This document shows positions 36,476-45,681 of a DNA stretch of 53,881 nt, piece after piece. Source of the DNA: Bacteroidales bacterium (GTDB lineage: Bacteria > Bacteroidota > Bacteroidia > Bacteroidales > UBA10428); the NCBI GenBank assembly GCA_016933335.1, contig JAFGBD010000048.1, positions 1-53,881 on the forward strand, given 5' to 3'. The notes under the pieces were generated by a model. That model made no database searches and had not been told where the DNA came from. It saw only the letters and a list, made by a program, of their open reading frames with translations. Position 1 is the first letter of the stretch. Each line of letters starts with the position of its first letter. A program made the position numbers and the translations under genes.

Positions 36476-36856
36476 ATGAAGCCATTAATCATAGAGGCAA
36501 CAGCAGATACCCCAATGGTATATTTTGATAAATATATTCCCAGGTTTGAAATCAAAGGTGTATCATTGCCGGCAAATATTTTTGAATTCTATCATCCGCT
36601 AATAGACTGGATGGATGGTTATTGTAAAAATCCAAACCAGGAAACACATCTTGAACTTAAATTTGATTACCTGAATACCTCATCCACAAAAATGATTCAT
36701 AACCTTATCTCATCTCTCGAATCTATTATTAAGAACGGGGGTAATGCCAAAGTAATCTGGTACTACGATTCAGGTGACACAGAGATGAAGGAAATGGGTG
36801 AAGAATTCGCTTCAAATTGTAATTTACCCTTCCAGATAACACATGATCAGGATTGA
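36476..36856 (+). CDS. SiaC-family regulatory phosphoprotein (DUF1987)
   Basis: The 126-residue product fits the DUF1987/SiaC family: MKPLIIEATADTPMVYFDKY, FEIKGVSLPANIFEFYHPLI, LKFDYLNTSSTKMIHNLISS and KVIWYYDSGDTEMKEMGEEF. In Pseudomonas aeruginosa SiaC switches partners under Ser/Thr phosphorylation by the kinase SiaB and dephosphorylation by the PP2C phosphatase SiaA, and activates the diguanylate cyclase SiaD. As I recall it the modified residue is Thr68, and with the start at 36476 the Thr of the YLNTSS motif is also residue 68. The start at ATG 36476 is preferred because family members begin M-x-x-[LI]-x-I-x-x-T. No SiaB or SiaD gene is next to it. The divergent SpoIIE phosphatase is the obvious candidate partner. 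Confidence 0.88.
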   Translation: MKPLIIEATADTPMVYFDKYIPRFEIKGVSLPANIFEFYHPLIDWMDGYCKNPNQETHLELKFDYLNTSSTKMIHNLISSLESIIKNGGNAKVIWYYDSGDTEMKEMGEEFASNCNLPFQITHDQD

Positions 36857-36938
36857 ATTTTATCTCATTCAGGATTGGCCTGATATTTGAACAGATTTTT
36901 ATGGTATCCGGTTTCTTTTTACGCTTAAATTCTTAGTA

Positions 36939-39176
36939 ATGAATTATAGTCAGATATTGGAGAAATATCATCTGGTTTTTAAATATATCTATCTGGGGCA
37001 GCTGAAAGAAGCTTTTGATGTCATGGGACAAATGGCAGAAATCTGCCGTAACAATGACCTGAAGATTCAACTGGAGAAAGCTTTTGACACATACAGAAAT
37101 ATACTCAGATATTCCTTTGAGCTTGGAGATGACCCCGAGAAGGAAAAAGTCTATCAAAAGCTGATAAAATCACTTACAGAACTCGCAGATGACATAAGGG
37201 AAGACATCATTACCGGTTTAGGATTGCTCAATTATCACAGGTTAAAAAGTAAAATTCAGTCATCAAATCATTTTACAAATCATGAATCTGACGAAATGGT
37301 TGAGAAACTGGAATTTGAGAGAGAGGTGCAGCAGATACTGGGAGTCAGGAATATGGGAAAAGTGACAACCCGCCAGGTATCGGATAATTATGAAACAAGC
37401 CTTGGTAACATATTCGAATATATCTGGTTAAAAGATAAATTCGGAGAAGCAGAGATAAGATTATTGAACAAAATACGCAAAACGAAATCCATACCGTGGT
37501 ATGATAAATGCATCCTGGTCAGTTCGCTGACACTTTCATTGATCAGACATTTTGACAGGAATAAGATCATGCTTTTGATCGATTTTTATAATGACGGTGA
37601 AAATCAGGTATGGCAAAGGGCACTGGCCGGATGGATAATCGGATTGCATGCTTATGACAAGAGATTGAAGTATTATCCTGAAATACTTGACCGGCTTACC
37701 TCAATGCAGGGTGACCGGCTTCTTATCGAAAGTATGGAGATGATTGTAATACAATTTATTAAGGCCAAAGAGACGGAAAAAATCACAAAGAAAATTCGTG
37801 ATGAAATTCTGCCGGAAGTACTGAAGATCAAGTCTAAACTTGAAGAAAAACTTGACCTGGATAATATCACCTCATTTACATCCTTTGAAGAAAAGAATCC
37901 TGAATGGGAGAATTTCTTTAAAGATTCGCCGGATGTGTATCAGAAATTCGAAGAGTTTTCGAATATGCAGCTTGACGGGGCTGATGTATTTCTCAGTGCA
38001 TTTGCCATGCTTAAACAATTTGACTTTTTTAATAAACTGAGCAACTGGTTTTTACCTTTTTACAGGGAGAATGAACTCGTAAAAAACTCCCTTGAGACCA
38101 TTAGTGATAATCTGGATGTGGGGCTTTTTACCGAGGGTTTGGAAAAGACCTCCTTTATGTGTAATTCAGATAAATATTCTTTCTGTTTGAACGTTAAGCA
38201 TTTACCACCTCCCCAGAAGTCGATGATGACAGAATTGTTCAATATGGAGCTTAAAGCAATGAATGAAATGAAGGAAGAGGATGAATTAATCAATGCATCC
38301 GCTGCCAATAAAGCCATCATCACACAGTATTTTCAGGATTTATACCGGTTTTATAAACTGCATCCCTGGAGAAATGACTTTGATGATATATTCAATCTGG
38401 ACCTGGAAATTTACAATGCAGGTTTCTTTCAGATTCTTGTTGAAGATAGCAGTATATTGCGCAATATCGGGGAATTCTTTTTTGAAAACAGTTATTTCAG
38501 CAAAGCTTTGAGTATTTTTTTAAAATGCCAGGTTAAGAAGAATGACAACCATGAACTGTTTGAAAAAACAGCTTTTTGTTATCAGCAGACAGGTGATTTT
38601 CAGAAAGCTCTTGAATTCTATCATAAAGCAGAATATCTGGAGAAGAATAAAAAATGGCTTTATAATAAAATTGCTTTGTGCTACAGAAAAACAAGGGATC
38701 ACAAAAAGGCTGTTGAATATTATCTTGAAGCAGAAAAGCTTGATCCTGACAATATGCAGATCCAGGCTTTGTTAGGCCAGACTTATATGGAACTTGAAGA
38801 GTATGAAACTGCGTTGAAGTATTATTTTAAAGTAGAGTATCACAAGCCTGATAATCACAGGATCCACCGGCCAATAGCCTGGTGCTATTTTATTCTCGGA
38901 CAGCTGGAAAATGCCAGAAAATACCTGGCAAAGACAATATCGAAAGATGGGAATAAAAATGATTACCTTAATATGGGTCATATCGAATGGTGTCTGGGTA
39001 ACAAGAAAGCTGCAATTGAAAATTACCGGCAATCTGTAAAAGAATCAAATGATGACTATGAATGGTTTTCCAGGATTTTGGATGAGGACAAGAAATACCT
39101 GATAAAGAACGGCATTCATCAATTTGATATCGTTTTGATGCCGGATTATCTGAAATTATCAGGATCGTATCAGTAA
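36939..39176 (+). CDS. Large tetratricopeptide-repeat protein of unknown function
   Basis: The 745-residue protein has no signal peptide, so it is probably cytoplasmic. Residues 1 to about 480 are helical with no domain I recognise; a run of charged helices and a KAKETEKITKKIRDEILPEV segment stand out. Residues about 500-715 carry at least five TPR motifs (ALSIFLKCQVKKNDNHELFE, ALEFYHKAEYLEKNKKWLYN, AVEYYLEAEKLDPDNMQIQA, ALKYYFKVEYHKPDNHRIHR). It begins 82 bases after the SiaC-like gene on the same strand with no terminator between, so cotranscription is likely. It may be a scaffold or effector of that pathway, which is inference only. Confidence 0.8.
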   Translation: MNYSQILEKYHLVFKYIYLGQLKEAFDVMGQMAEICRNNDLKIQLEKAFDTYRNILRYSFELGDDPEKEKVYQKLIKSLTELADDIREDIITGLGLLNYHRLKSKIQSSNHFTNHESDEMVEKLEFEREVQQILGVRNMGKVTTRQVSDNYETSLGNIFEYIWLKDKFGEAEIRLLNKIRKTKSIPWYDKCILVSSLTLSLIRHFDRNKIMLLIDFYNDGENQVWQRALAGWIIGLHAYDKRLKYYPEILDRLTSMQGDRLLIESMEMIVIQFIKAKETEKITKKIRDEILPEVLKIKSKLEEKLDLDNITSFTSFEEKNPEWENFFKDSPDVYQKFEEFSNMQLDGADVFLSAFAMLKQFDFFNKLSNWFLPFYRENELVKNSLETISDNLDVGLFTEGLEKTSFMCNSDKYSFCLNVKHLPPPQKSMMTELFNMELKAMNEMKEEDELINASAANKAIITQYFQDLYRFYKLHPWRNDFDDIFNLDLEIYNAGFFQILVEDSSILRNIGEFFFENSYFSKALSIFLKCQVKKNDNHELFEKTAFCYQQTGDFQKALEFYHKAEYLEKNKKWLYNKIALCYRKTRDHKKAVEYYLEAEKLDPDNMQIQALLGQTYMELEEYETALKYYFKVEYHKPDNHRIHRPIAWCYFILGQLENARKYLAKTISKDGNKNDYLNMGHIEWCLGNKKAAIENYRQSVKESNDDYEWFSRILDEDKKYLIKNGIHQFDIVLMPDYLKLSGSYQ

Positions 39177-39420
39177 AAACAAGCTTCAAACCAGTGATCC
39201 AAAACGTAATAATATTCACCCCGAAACGGGGACGGACTTCATTGTGAAAGTTGACAAATTTAGGTGTTATTATATCCGGTCAATAAACTGATTTTAGTAT
39301 CTTAGTCTCATCCGATTCAGTCAGGTGAGTTATAAATACCAATTTGGTCTGATTTTTGAGACCAATACTGACATCGGAGAGAATTATAATTATTATTTTA
39401 ATTATTTAAGACCTAAAAGC

Positions 39421-39762
39421 ATGAAACCTCTGAAATCCACAATCCCATTGGCCAGATGGTTATTAAGACTCAGTCTGGCAGTGTTTATTTTCTTTGCTTA
39501 TTTCGAAACTTTTAAGGGTTTTGAATTCAATAGCCTGGCGTTTTATTTTGCTGCAGTTTATGTAATCTTCGGAGCATTGTTATTTATCGGCGGATTTTTA
39601 TCGAAATCGTCACTGACTGTTATTTCAGCATTCATTCTTTTTCTGCTTTCGTTTTATCTGCTGATAAAATCATTTTCAGGTGATATTGGAGAACATCTGC
39701 TCGGATATCTTTTGCCTGCATCCATAGCCTTTTACTTTTTATCAACAGGAAATGACAGTTAA
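39421..39762 (+). CDS. Small four-helix membrane protein, unknown function
   Basis: The 113-residue product has four hydrophobic helices (about 12-27, 35-57, 60-80 and 89-107) and little else. The layout resembles DoxX-like or small MauE-like membrane proteins but no diagnostic motif is visible. ATG 39421 is preferred to the upstream open frame from 39325, whose extra residues (SYKYQFGLIFETNTD...) do not look like part of a membrane protein. It may be translated alone, with 244 noncoding bases in front of it. Confidence 0.6.
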   Translation: MKPLKSTIPLARWLLRLSLAVFIFFAYFETFKGFEFNSLAFYFAAVYVIFGALLFIGGFLSKSSLTVISAFILFLLSFYLLIKSFSGDIGEHLLGYLLPASIAFYFLSTGNDS

Positions 39763-39859
39763 TAAAAAAACCGGAAGTTTGTTTTATGTTTTTCAAACAA
39801 AAATCTGGAACATCCCGTAAAGTCATCAAAGAATTAAAGCTTTTAATTAAAAACAATCC

Positions 39860-40417
39860 ATGATGAGAAGAATATTGGTCATACTGATAGTTATTTTTAC
39901 AGGTACGGGCATATCCGGACAACCAGTTACAAACAAAGAACCTTCGGATACCATTTTCAGAATTGATACAAAAGTATTACCGGTAAATGTTACAACAGTT
40001 ACCCCGGCGTATGTAAGTTTTACCTACCCGGGTAAGAATGAAATCTATACCATAGAAAGAAAAGATGTTCATAAAATAATCTATAAAAACGGCCGTATTG
40101 AGGAGTTAAATAAGCCGGTAGTTATTGATATACCAAAAGATTCATGGGAAGCTGTCTGGCTGACCGAGGATAAAAAAGACGTGGCCAATCTGTATAAGCT
40201 TGGTGAGGTTGAATCAACCTCTCCGCCCAGTGCAAGAAGCCCGAAAGCTGCAAAAAAGGGTGCCATCATCAAGTTACAGAAAAGAACTGCAAATATGAAG
40301 GGAAGTGTTGTTCTGGTTACCTATAAGGAAAAAACCGGAGGTTACGGAGAATATCCCGGATATGTGATAAAAGGAATTGCTTATGGTTACGAACCGCCTG
40401 AGGAAGATATCAAATAA
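39860..40417 (+). CDS. Secreted protein of unknown function
   Basis: The 185-residue protein has a signal peptide (about 1-20, GTGISGQ) and a beta-rich mature part. The phrase ERKDVHKIIYKNGRIEELNK resembles a widespread Bacteroidota periplasmic repeat of the type I-x-x-x-D-V-x-x-I-x-Y-x-N-G. The middle (about 118-145) is Ser/Pro/Lys-rich (STSPPSARSPKAAKKGAIIK). No enzyme motif is seen. It converges with lplA, with 64 bases between. Confidence 0.65.
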   Translation: MMRRILVILIVIFTGTGISGQPVTNKEPSDTIFRIDTKVLPVNVTTVTPAYVSFTYPGKNEIYTIERKDVHKIIYKNGRIEELNKPVVIDIPKDSWEAVWLTEDKKDVANLYKLGEVESTSPPSARSPKAAKKGAIIKLQKRTANMKGSVVLVTYKEKTGGYGEYPGYVIKGIAYGYEPPEEDIK

Positions 40418-40468
40418 TCAGTATAGATATTTTTTTAATACCTGCAGGTTGGGGGAAGGTAAAATCAA

Positions 40469-40483
40469 GACCGGATTCCGGTC
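40469..40483 (-). terminator. Possible weak terminator of lplA
   Basis: A 6-bp perfect stem (GACCGG 40469-40474 with CCGGTC 40478-40483) overlaps the lplA stop codon. On the minus strand it is followed by TTGATTTT, a poor T-run, so termination is uncertain. Confidence 0.35.
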
Positions 40484-41459
40484 AGAAAAAAGCCTCAACC
40501 ATTTTTCCCATCATGTCATTATATAACTGGTTCCGGAAGCAACTGTCAATTATCCTCCTGATCTGAGATTCGTTGTGTTTCTGCCGGACCAGGGTGCCAG
40601 CCAGCAGCTTTGCCTGACTGGCAGTTAAAAGATCTCCGCTGACAGCAGCTGACCGGATTATCCCGTTTCCCACATCCAGCTTTATATTGATCACTTTCCC
40701 TTCCAATGCAATTCTGTTTTCAAACCTGTAAGCGGGGGAATACCCGTAGATCCATTCCCAGGTGCTGTATTTTTGCCTGACAAGATGATTCACATTCAGT
40801 AAATCAGTACTGCTGAAATGATAGAGACGGGCATCCGGATTAAGATTCATAACATCATGAAACAAACGGATCCTGAATTCTTCCACAGTGATTTTCTCAT
40901 CCAGATGCTGCATGATATTGGTGACGTTGCTTCTGTTGGATCGAACAGCCTTATCATGATATTTACCCGGAATTACCTTGATCGCCCTGTTAAGCCTGTC
41001 AATATCGGAATCAAATAAAAGCGTACCGTGATGTAAAATCCTTTCTTTATAAATGTGTTCTGCATTGCCCGAGATTTTTTTACCTTCCAGAAAAATCTCG
41101 TTTTTATTACCTGGCTGTACGTTGATCCCCATTTTTTTCAATATATTGATAACCGGGATCATATGCCTTTCATAATCCACCAGTTTTCCTTTTTCTCCAT
41201 TTCTGATAAAGGTAAAATTCACATTTCCTTTGTCATGAAATACAGTTCCTCCGCCTGATAATCTTCTTGCCACCTTGATACCATTTTTTCTTACATACGG
41301 ATAATTGATCTCCGCAAGCGCATTCTGGTGTTTACCTGTTACAATGGCGGAATCGCACTGCCATAGCATAAAAACCTCTTCATCAGGGTTTTTAAGTAAA
41401 TACTCTTCTGCAGCCAGATTAAAATAAGGATCATCAGTATTACTTAGAATGCAAATCAT
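40482..41459 (-). CDS. lplA: Lipoate-protein ligase A
   Basis: The 325-residue enzyme attaches free lipoate to lipoyl domains of 2-oxoacid dehydrogenases or the glycine-cleavage H protein through lipoyl-AMP. The family motif RRLSGGGTVFHDKGN is at 65-79; the catalytic Lys is in EGKKISGNAEH (Lys127 or Lys128), and a small C-terminal domain (about 245-325) is present. That domain distinguishes LplA, which activates lipoate itself, from LipB and short LipM-like forms. No lipoyl-carrying enzyme is encoded nearby. The length (325) is normal. Confidence 0.94.
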   Translation of the reverse strand: MICILSNTDDPYFNLAAEEYLLKNPDEEVFMLWQCDSAIVTGKHQNALAEINYPYVRKNGIKVARRLSGGGTVFHDKGNVNFTFIRNGEKGKLVDYERHMIPVINILKKMGINVQPGNKNEIFLEGKKISGNAEHIYKERILHHGTLLFDSDIDRLNRAIKVIPGKYHDKAVRSNRSNVTNIMQHLDEKITVEEFRIRLFHDVMNLNPDARLYHFSSTDLLNVNHLVRQKYSTWEWIYGYSPAYRFENRIALEGKVINIKLDVGNGIIRSAAVSGDLLTASQAKLLAGTLVRQKHNESQIRRIIDSCFRNQLYNDMMGKMVEAFF

Positions 41460-41694
41460 TCCTGCCGGATAAAAGTCAGCCTGCTTTCAATTCTGATGAT
41501 AAAGTTAAAATTTCATTTGTTATTATCGAAATGTCAATGGTTGAATCATTATGATACGACACAGGGCAACTTCTAAAAAGCATGACACGTTCCATAAATC
41601 CGTAAAAAATAAAGATATTAACACATGGAATATTGACGGGGGAAAAGTTTTATTAAAAATTTTGTATTTTAACTTTCAAAATATACAAAATAAT

Positions 41695-42927
41695 ATGAAG
41701 GAAAAACTTGTCGAAAGGTTTATTAAATATGTGAAAATCAATACACAATCGAATGAAAATATTGAAAACACACCCAGTACCGAAGGCCAGCTTGTATTGG
41801 CAGAGATGCTCGCTGAAGAACTTAAAGTCATCGGACTGGAGGATGTCCTGCTGGATAAGAACGGTTACCTGATGGCTACCCTGCCTGCCAATATTGAAAA
41901 AGAGGTTCCGGTAATCGGATTTATTGCGCATCTTGATACTTCACCTGATCTTTCAGGAGAGAATGTAAATCCTCAGATCATAGAGAAGTTTTCCGGTAAG
42001 AATATTGTTCTTCACCAGAAAAGAAATATTGTTTTATCTCCTGTTGATTTTCCTTCATTGAACAATTATGTCGGGCAGCCATTAATAGCGACTGACGGAC
42101 AAACACTGCTTGGGGCAGATAACAAGGCCGGCATTGCAGAAATTGTAACAGCGATGGAGTATCTGGTAAAAAATCCGAAGATCAGCCATGGTCCTGTCAG
42201 GATTGCTTTCACACCCGATGAAGAGACCGGAAGGGGAGCTGATAAATTTGATATTGAGAGATTCAATGCCGGTTTTGCATATACCATTGACGGAGGGGGA
42301 CTTGGAGAGATTGAATATGAAAACTTCAATGCTGCAAAGGCCAGGATTACTATTCAGGGACTGGATGTCCATCCGGGTTCAGCTAAAAACAAAATGAAAA
42401 ATTCAATGCTGATTGCCATGGAACTGAACAGTATGCTGCCGGGTCATCAAACGCCGGAACATACCGAAAATTATGAAGGCTTTTACCATCTTACTGAATT
42501 TAAAGGAACAGTAGAGAATACATCCGTCAACTATATTATCCGGGATCATGACAAGGATGAATTCAACAGGAAAAAAGACCTGCTGATAAAAATTGTTGAT
42601 CACCTGAATTTAAAATATGGTCCCAGAACCGTTAAGATCATCATGGTTGATCAATATTACAACATGCGGGAAAAAATCATGTCCAGTTTTCATGTTGTGG
42701 AACTCGCACTGGAAGCTATGAAAGAACTGGGGATCAAATCAAAAGTCATTCCGATACGCGGAGGTACGGATGGTGCGCGGTTGTCCTTTATGGGATTGCC
42801 CTGTCCGAATCTTTTTACAGGAGGACATAATTTTCACAGCAGGTATGAATACATTCCGGTTCATTCGATGGAGAAAGCTGTAATGACCATCGTTAAAATA
42901 GCCGAATTGAATGCACTGAAAGACTAA
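41695..42927 (+). CDS. pepT: Peptidase T (tripeptide aminopeptidase)
   Basis: The 410-residue enzyme is a zinc M20 peptidase of the PepT type, which removes the N-terminal residue from tripeptides. The first metal motif is IGFIAHLDTSPD with His79 and Asp81, followed by TLLGADNKAGIAEI with the bridging Asp, and FTPDEETGRGADKF with the general-base Glu and next metal Glu. The dimerisation domain (about 205-320) contains GLDVHPGSAKNKM, as in PepT. The C-terminal part shows RGGTDGARLSFMGLPCPNLF with GGHNFHSRYEY. ATG 41695 is chosen: the upstream open frame from 41551 would add 48 residues foreign to the family. E. coli PepT has 408 residues. Confidence 0.96.
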   Translation: MKEKLVERFIKYVKINTQSNENIENTPSTEGQLVLAEMLAEELKVIGLEDVLLDKNGYLMATLPANIEKEVPVIGFIAHLDTSPDLSGENVNPQIIEKFSGKNIVLHQKRNIVLSPVDFPSLNNYVGQPLIATDGQTLLGADNKAGIAEIVTAMEYLVKNPKISHGPVRIAFTPDEETGRGADKFDIERFNAGFAYTIDGGGLGEIEYENFNAAKARITIQGLDVHPGSAKNKMKNSMLIAMELNSMLPGHQTPEHTENYEGFYHLTEFKGTVENTSVNYIIRDHDKDEFNRKKDLLIKIVDHLNLKYGPRTVKIIMVDQYYNMREKIMSSFHVVELALEAMKELGIKSKVIPIRGGTDGARLSFMGLPCPNLFTGGHNFHSRYEYIPVHSMEKAVMTIVKIAELNALKD

Positions 42928-43035
42928 AAGTTTTTTTGATTGATGGCAGCTTATCACAAATAATATATATCTAATTATGCATCAGATTAAAAATCAGGAT
43001 AATACATAGTTTCCGGTATCATAAAACACCACACC

Positions 43036-43281
43036 ATGGTTGAATTCCGCAGTTTTATTATCTTTCTCATATTGATTATCTTATTTGTTGTTGAAGGATT
43101 ATTTGAAGTAACGATCCTGTCACTTCCAGGTGCTTTTATCAGATGGATAATTGATGGAAGAAAAGAGAGGTTCAGGAAATATTATAAAGAAAAGGCGAAG
43201 ATCAATACCATACTTGGGGTATTGGTCGTGGCAATTCTTTTGCTGATAACAGGATTGTTGATTAAAGTCTTTACCCGCTGA
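43036..43281 (+). CDS. Small two-helix membrane protein, unknown function
   Basis: The 81-residue product has two hydrophobic helices (about 8-28 and 59-78) joined by a strongly basic loop (RWIIDGRKERFRKYYKEKAK), so the loop is probably cytoplasmic. No known motif is visible. It lies between pepT and the convergent PAP2 gene. Codon use and the clean membrane pattern support a real gene. Confidence 0.5.
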   Translation: MVEFRSFIIFLILIILFVVEGLFEVTILSLPGAFIRWIIDGRKERFRKYYKEKAKINTILGVLVVAILLLITGLLIKVFTR

Positions 43282-43298
43282 GACAGGTCCGGGACTTA

Positions 43299-43871
43299 TT
43301 ATCCGGGAAGGAACGAAAATTTCCTGCCTGTATTGATGTATGAATAATAGACAAGGCGGGCAAGCAGGTAACCGAACAGGGCACCCCCGATAACATCGCC
43401 GGGATAATGAACACCCAGGTATATCCGGCTGTATGACACTATAATTGCCCAGAGGACAATCAAAGTGGTGTAAATCCTGTTTTTAAGAATCAGCGATGTA
43501 AAAACAGCAAAGGCAAATGAATTGGCAGCATGATTTGAAATAAAACCATATTTACCTCCGCAGTGTCCTCTGACAAGGTGTAACAGGTTTTGTATCCCAG
43601 GATTATGACATGGCCTTAAGCGCTGGATTGTCTCCTTAAAAAGCCGGACAGACAGCTGATCACTCAGGATTATTAAAACAATTACAGCAACAATCACGGG
43701 CACAGATTTCCACCGTAATTTGTAAATGAGCCAACCGGCAACGGCAAGGTATAACGGAATCCATACCAGTTTTTCGCTAACCACCCACATAATGGTATCC
43801 CACAAAGGAGAGTGGAATCCGTTCAGAAACAAAAACAAACCGGTATCGAATTTAATTATATACTCCAGCAT
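43299..43871 (-). CDS. PAP2-family membrane phosphatase
   Basis: The 190-residue membrane protein has five or six helices and the three PAP2 signature motifs: KETIQRLRPCH (K-x6-R-P), a variant SNHAANSFAFA (usual P-S-G-H, here S-N-H with the catalytic His kept), and SRIYLGVHYPGDVIGG (S-R-x5-H-x3-D). Substrates of this family are undecaprenyl pyrophosphate, phosphatidate or phosphatidylglycerophosphate; which is not clear. The gene starts 22 bases after obgE on the same strand, so it is the last gene of the hpt-adk-obgE operon. Confidence 0.9.
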   Translation of the reverse strand: MLEYIIKFDTGLFLFLNGFHSPLWDTIMWVVSEKLVWIPLYLAVAGWLIYKLRWKSVPVIVAVIVLIILSDQLSVRLFKETIQRLRPCHNPGIQNLLHLVRGHCGGKYGFISNHAANSFAFAVFTSLILKNRIYTTLIVLWAIIVSYSRIYLGVHYPGDVIGGALFGYLLARLVYYSYINTGRKFSFLPG

Positions 43872-43893
43872 TCTGATTATTTTTTACTGACTT

Positions 43894-44883
43894 TCAGGTG
43901 TTAAGCTCTTTCCAGAGCATATCTTTAAGCGCGTCAATATGAAAGCCTGTTAAAGCGGAAATGAACACTGACGGGACTTCGGGTAAATCTTTTTTTATTT
44001 CACGGATGAGATCATCATTCAGCAGATCGGATTTTGATATGGCCAGTACTTTCTTTTTATCCAGAAGTTCTGCATTGTACTTTTTCAGCTCATTCAGCAG
44101 GATATGGTATTCTTTGACGATATCATTGCTATCGGCAGGTAAAAGAAAAAGCAACAGCGAATTTCTTTCAATATGCCTGAGAAATTTTAAACCCAGTCCT
44201 TTACCTGCACTGGCACCTTCAATAATACCCGGAATATCTGCCATGACAAAGGATTTATTATCACGGTAGGAGATTATTCCGACATTTGGCACGAGCGTTG
44301 TGAAAGGATAGTCGGCAATTTTGGGTTTTGCCGCAGACAGTACAGATAACAGGGTGGATTTTCCTGCATTTGGAAATCCTACCAGCCCGATATCTGCAAG
44401 AATCTTCAGCTCGAAGGTGTACCATCCTTCAACTGCCGGTTCGCCCGGTTGTGCATATCTCGGGGTCTGGTTTGTCGGTGACTTGAAATGATTGTTGCCA
44501 AGACCCCCGCGTCCGCCATGGATCAATATCTGTGTCTCATCATGGCTGGTGATTTCAAACAGGGTTGTTTCTTTTTCAGTATTCCTGGCGATGGTTCCAA
44601 GCGGAACTTCCACGATAATATCCTTTCCGCCGCTGCCTGTTTTAAGTCCACCCCTGCCATTGCCGCCGTCACCTGCAAATATGTGCTTCATGTATCTTAG
44701 GTGCAGCAATGTCCACAGGTTCCTGTTCCCTTTAATGATGATATGACCGCCTCTTCCTCCGTCTCCTCCGTCAGGTCCCCCTTTCGGGACATATTTTTCA
44801 CGCCTGAAATGCACCGAGCCGGCTCCGCCTTTGCCTGAACGACAGAAGATCCTGACATAATCTATGAAGTTTGATTCCGGCAT
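43894..44883 (-). CDS. obgE: GTPase Obg (CgtA)
   Basis: The 329-residue protein has the glycine-rich Obg fold (about 1-158; [17 protein letters not shown]) and a GTPase domain with G1 [11 protein letters not shown], the switch phrase [12 protein letters not shown]3 [10 protein letters not shown] and G4 SKSD. It works in late 50S ribosome assembly and in stress control via (p)ppGpp. It lacks the C-terminal OCT domain found in many Firmicutes, as is usual in Bacteroidota. It is preceded by a 198-base gap after adk, in which I see no gene, and is followed by the PAP2 gene after 22 bases. Confidence 0.97.
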   Translation of the reverse strand: MPESNFIDYVRIFCRSGKGGAGSVHFRREKYVPKGGPDGGDGGRGGHIIIKGNRNLWTLLHLRYMKHIFAGDGGNGRGGLKTGSGGKDIIVEVPLGTIARNTEKETTLFEITSHDETQILIHGGRGGLGNNHFKSPTNQTPRYAQPGEPAVEGWYTFELKILADIGLVGFPNAGKSTLLSVLSAAKPKIADYPFTTLVPNVGIISYRDNKSFVMADIPGIIEGASAGKGLGLKFLRHIERNSLLLFLLPADSNDIVKEYHILLNELKKYNAELLDKKKVLAISKSDLLNDDLIREIKKDLPEVPSVFISALTGFHIDALKDMLWKELNT

Positions 44884-45081
44884 TTTTCAGTTACAAGTGT
44901 ATGAAGTGGTTGATATGATGAATGTTTAAAGAAACTGAAGTTACAAATATCTGAAGATAAAATCGCCTGGTTTGCATGAAGCTGTTGATAGATGCCATGA
45001 GTACTACAGTGCCGGATTTTTTTAATACCGTAAGTATAAAGTCCGGGTTTCCGGATGCACATCATAGCCAGTCTGATGACA

Positions 45082-45660
45082 TCAGTTCCTGACCTGGTCG
45101 ATGACCTTACAAAGCCTTTCAAATATTTCTTCAATGGTGCCCATTCCGTCAACAGCCCGGTATTTACCCTGTTTTTCGTAAAATCCTTTAACAGGCGCAG
45201 TTTCATTGTTATAAACCCTGATCCGGTTTTCAATGACCGAAACGTCCCGGTCATCACTTCTTCCGGAGACTTTTCCGCGTCCAAGAAGCCTTTTTATCAG
45301 CTCTTCTTTTTCAACCTCAAGAGAGAGCATGATCGAGATAGGGGCTCTCTTTTTATTTAACAGGATGTCCAGTGCTTCTGCCTGGGCAGTCGTCCGTGGG
45401 AAACCATCGAAAATAAAACCGCTGGCATCATGATTTTTATCGATCTTTAATCCGATCATATCGATGACAACCTTATCAGGAACCAGCTCACCCTTATCCA
45501 TATATTTTTTTGCTTCCTGGCCCAGGGCGGTCTTTGCTGCAAGTTCAGCTCTCAGAATGTCTCCTGTGGACAGGTGGACCAGTTGATACTTTTCTATTAT
45601 TTTTGTTGCCTGTGTTCCTTTACCGGCGCCCGGAGGGCCAAACAATACAATATTCAGCAT
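45082..45660 (-). CDS. adk: Adenylate kinase
   Basis: The 192-residue enzyme converts ATP + AMP to two ADP. It shows the P-loop GPPGAGKGTQ (8-17), the AMP-binding LSTGDILR and FDGFPRTTAQAEAL, and a short LID (about 125-138, GRGKVSGRSDDRD) without the zinc-binding cysteines or the long LID of E. coli-type enzymes. It follows hpt by 21 bases and precedes obgE, a gene order common in Bacteroidota. Length and motifs are normal for the short form. Confidence 0.97.
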   Translation of the reverse strand: MLNIVLFGPPGAGKGTQATKIIEKYQLVHLSTGDILRAELAAKTALGQEAKKYMDKGELVPDKVVIDMIGLKIDKNHDASGFIFDGFPRTTAQAEALDILLNKKRAPISIMLSLEVEKEELIKRLLGRGKVSGRSDDRDVSVIENRIRVYNNETAPVKGFYEKQGKYRAVDGMGTIEEIFERLCKVIDQVRN

Positions 45661-45681
45661 ACACTTTAAATTTATGGGTTA

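Noticed and set aside
41551..41694. N-terminal extension of 48 residues on pepT from ATG 41551
   Set aside because: PepT proteins begin at the M-K-E-K/L segment encoded from 41695, and the extension has no family resemblance.
44492..44746. Proline-rich reading frame opposite obgE
   Set aside because: It is the complement of the glycine-rich Obg domain and shows no protein-like pattern.
44862..45284. 140-residue reading frame covering the obgE-adk gap on the minus strand
   Set aside because: It overlaps adk in another frame, and its sequence in the gap has no recognisable motif or signal.
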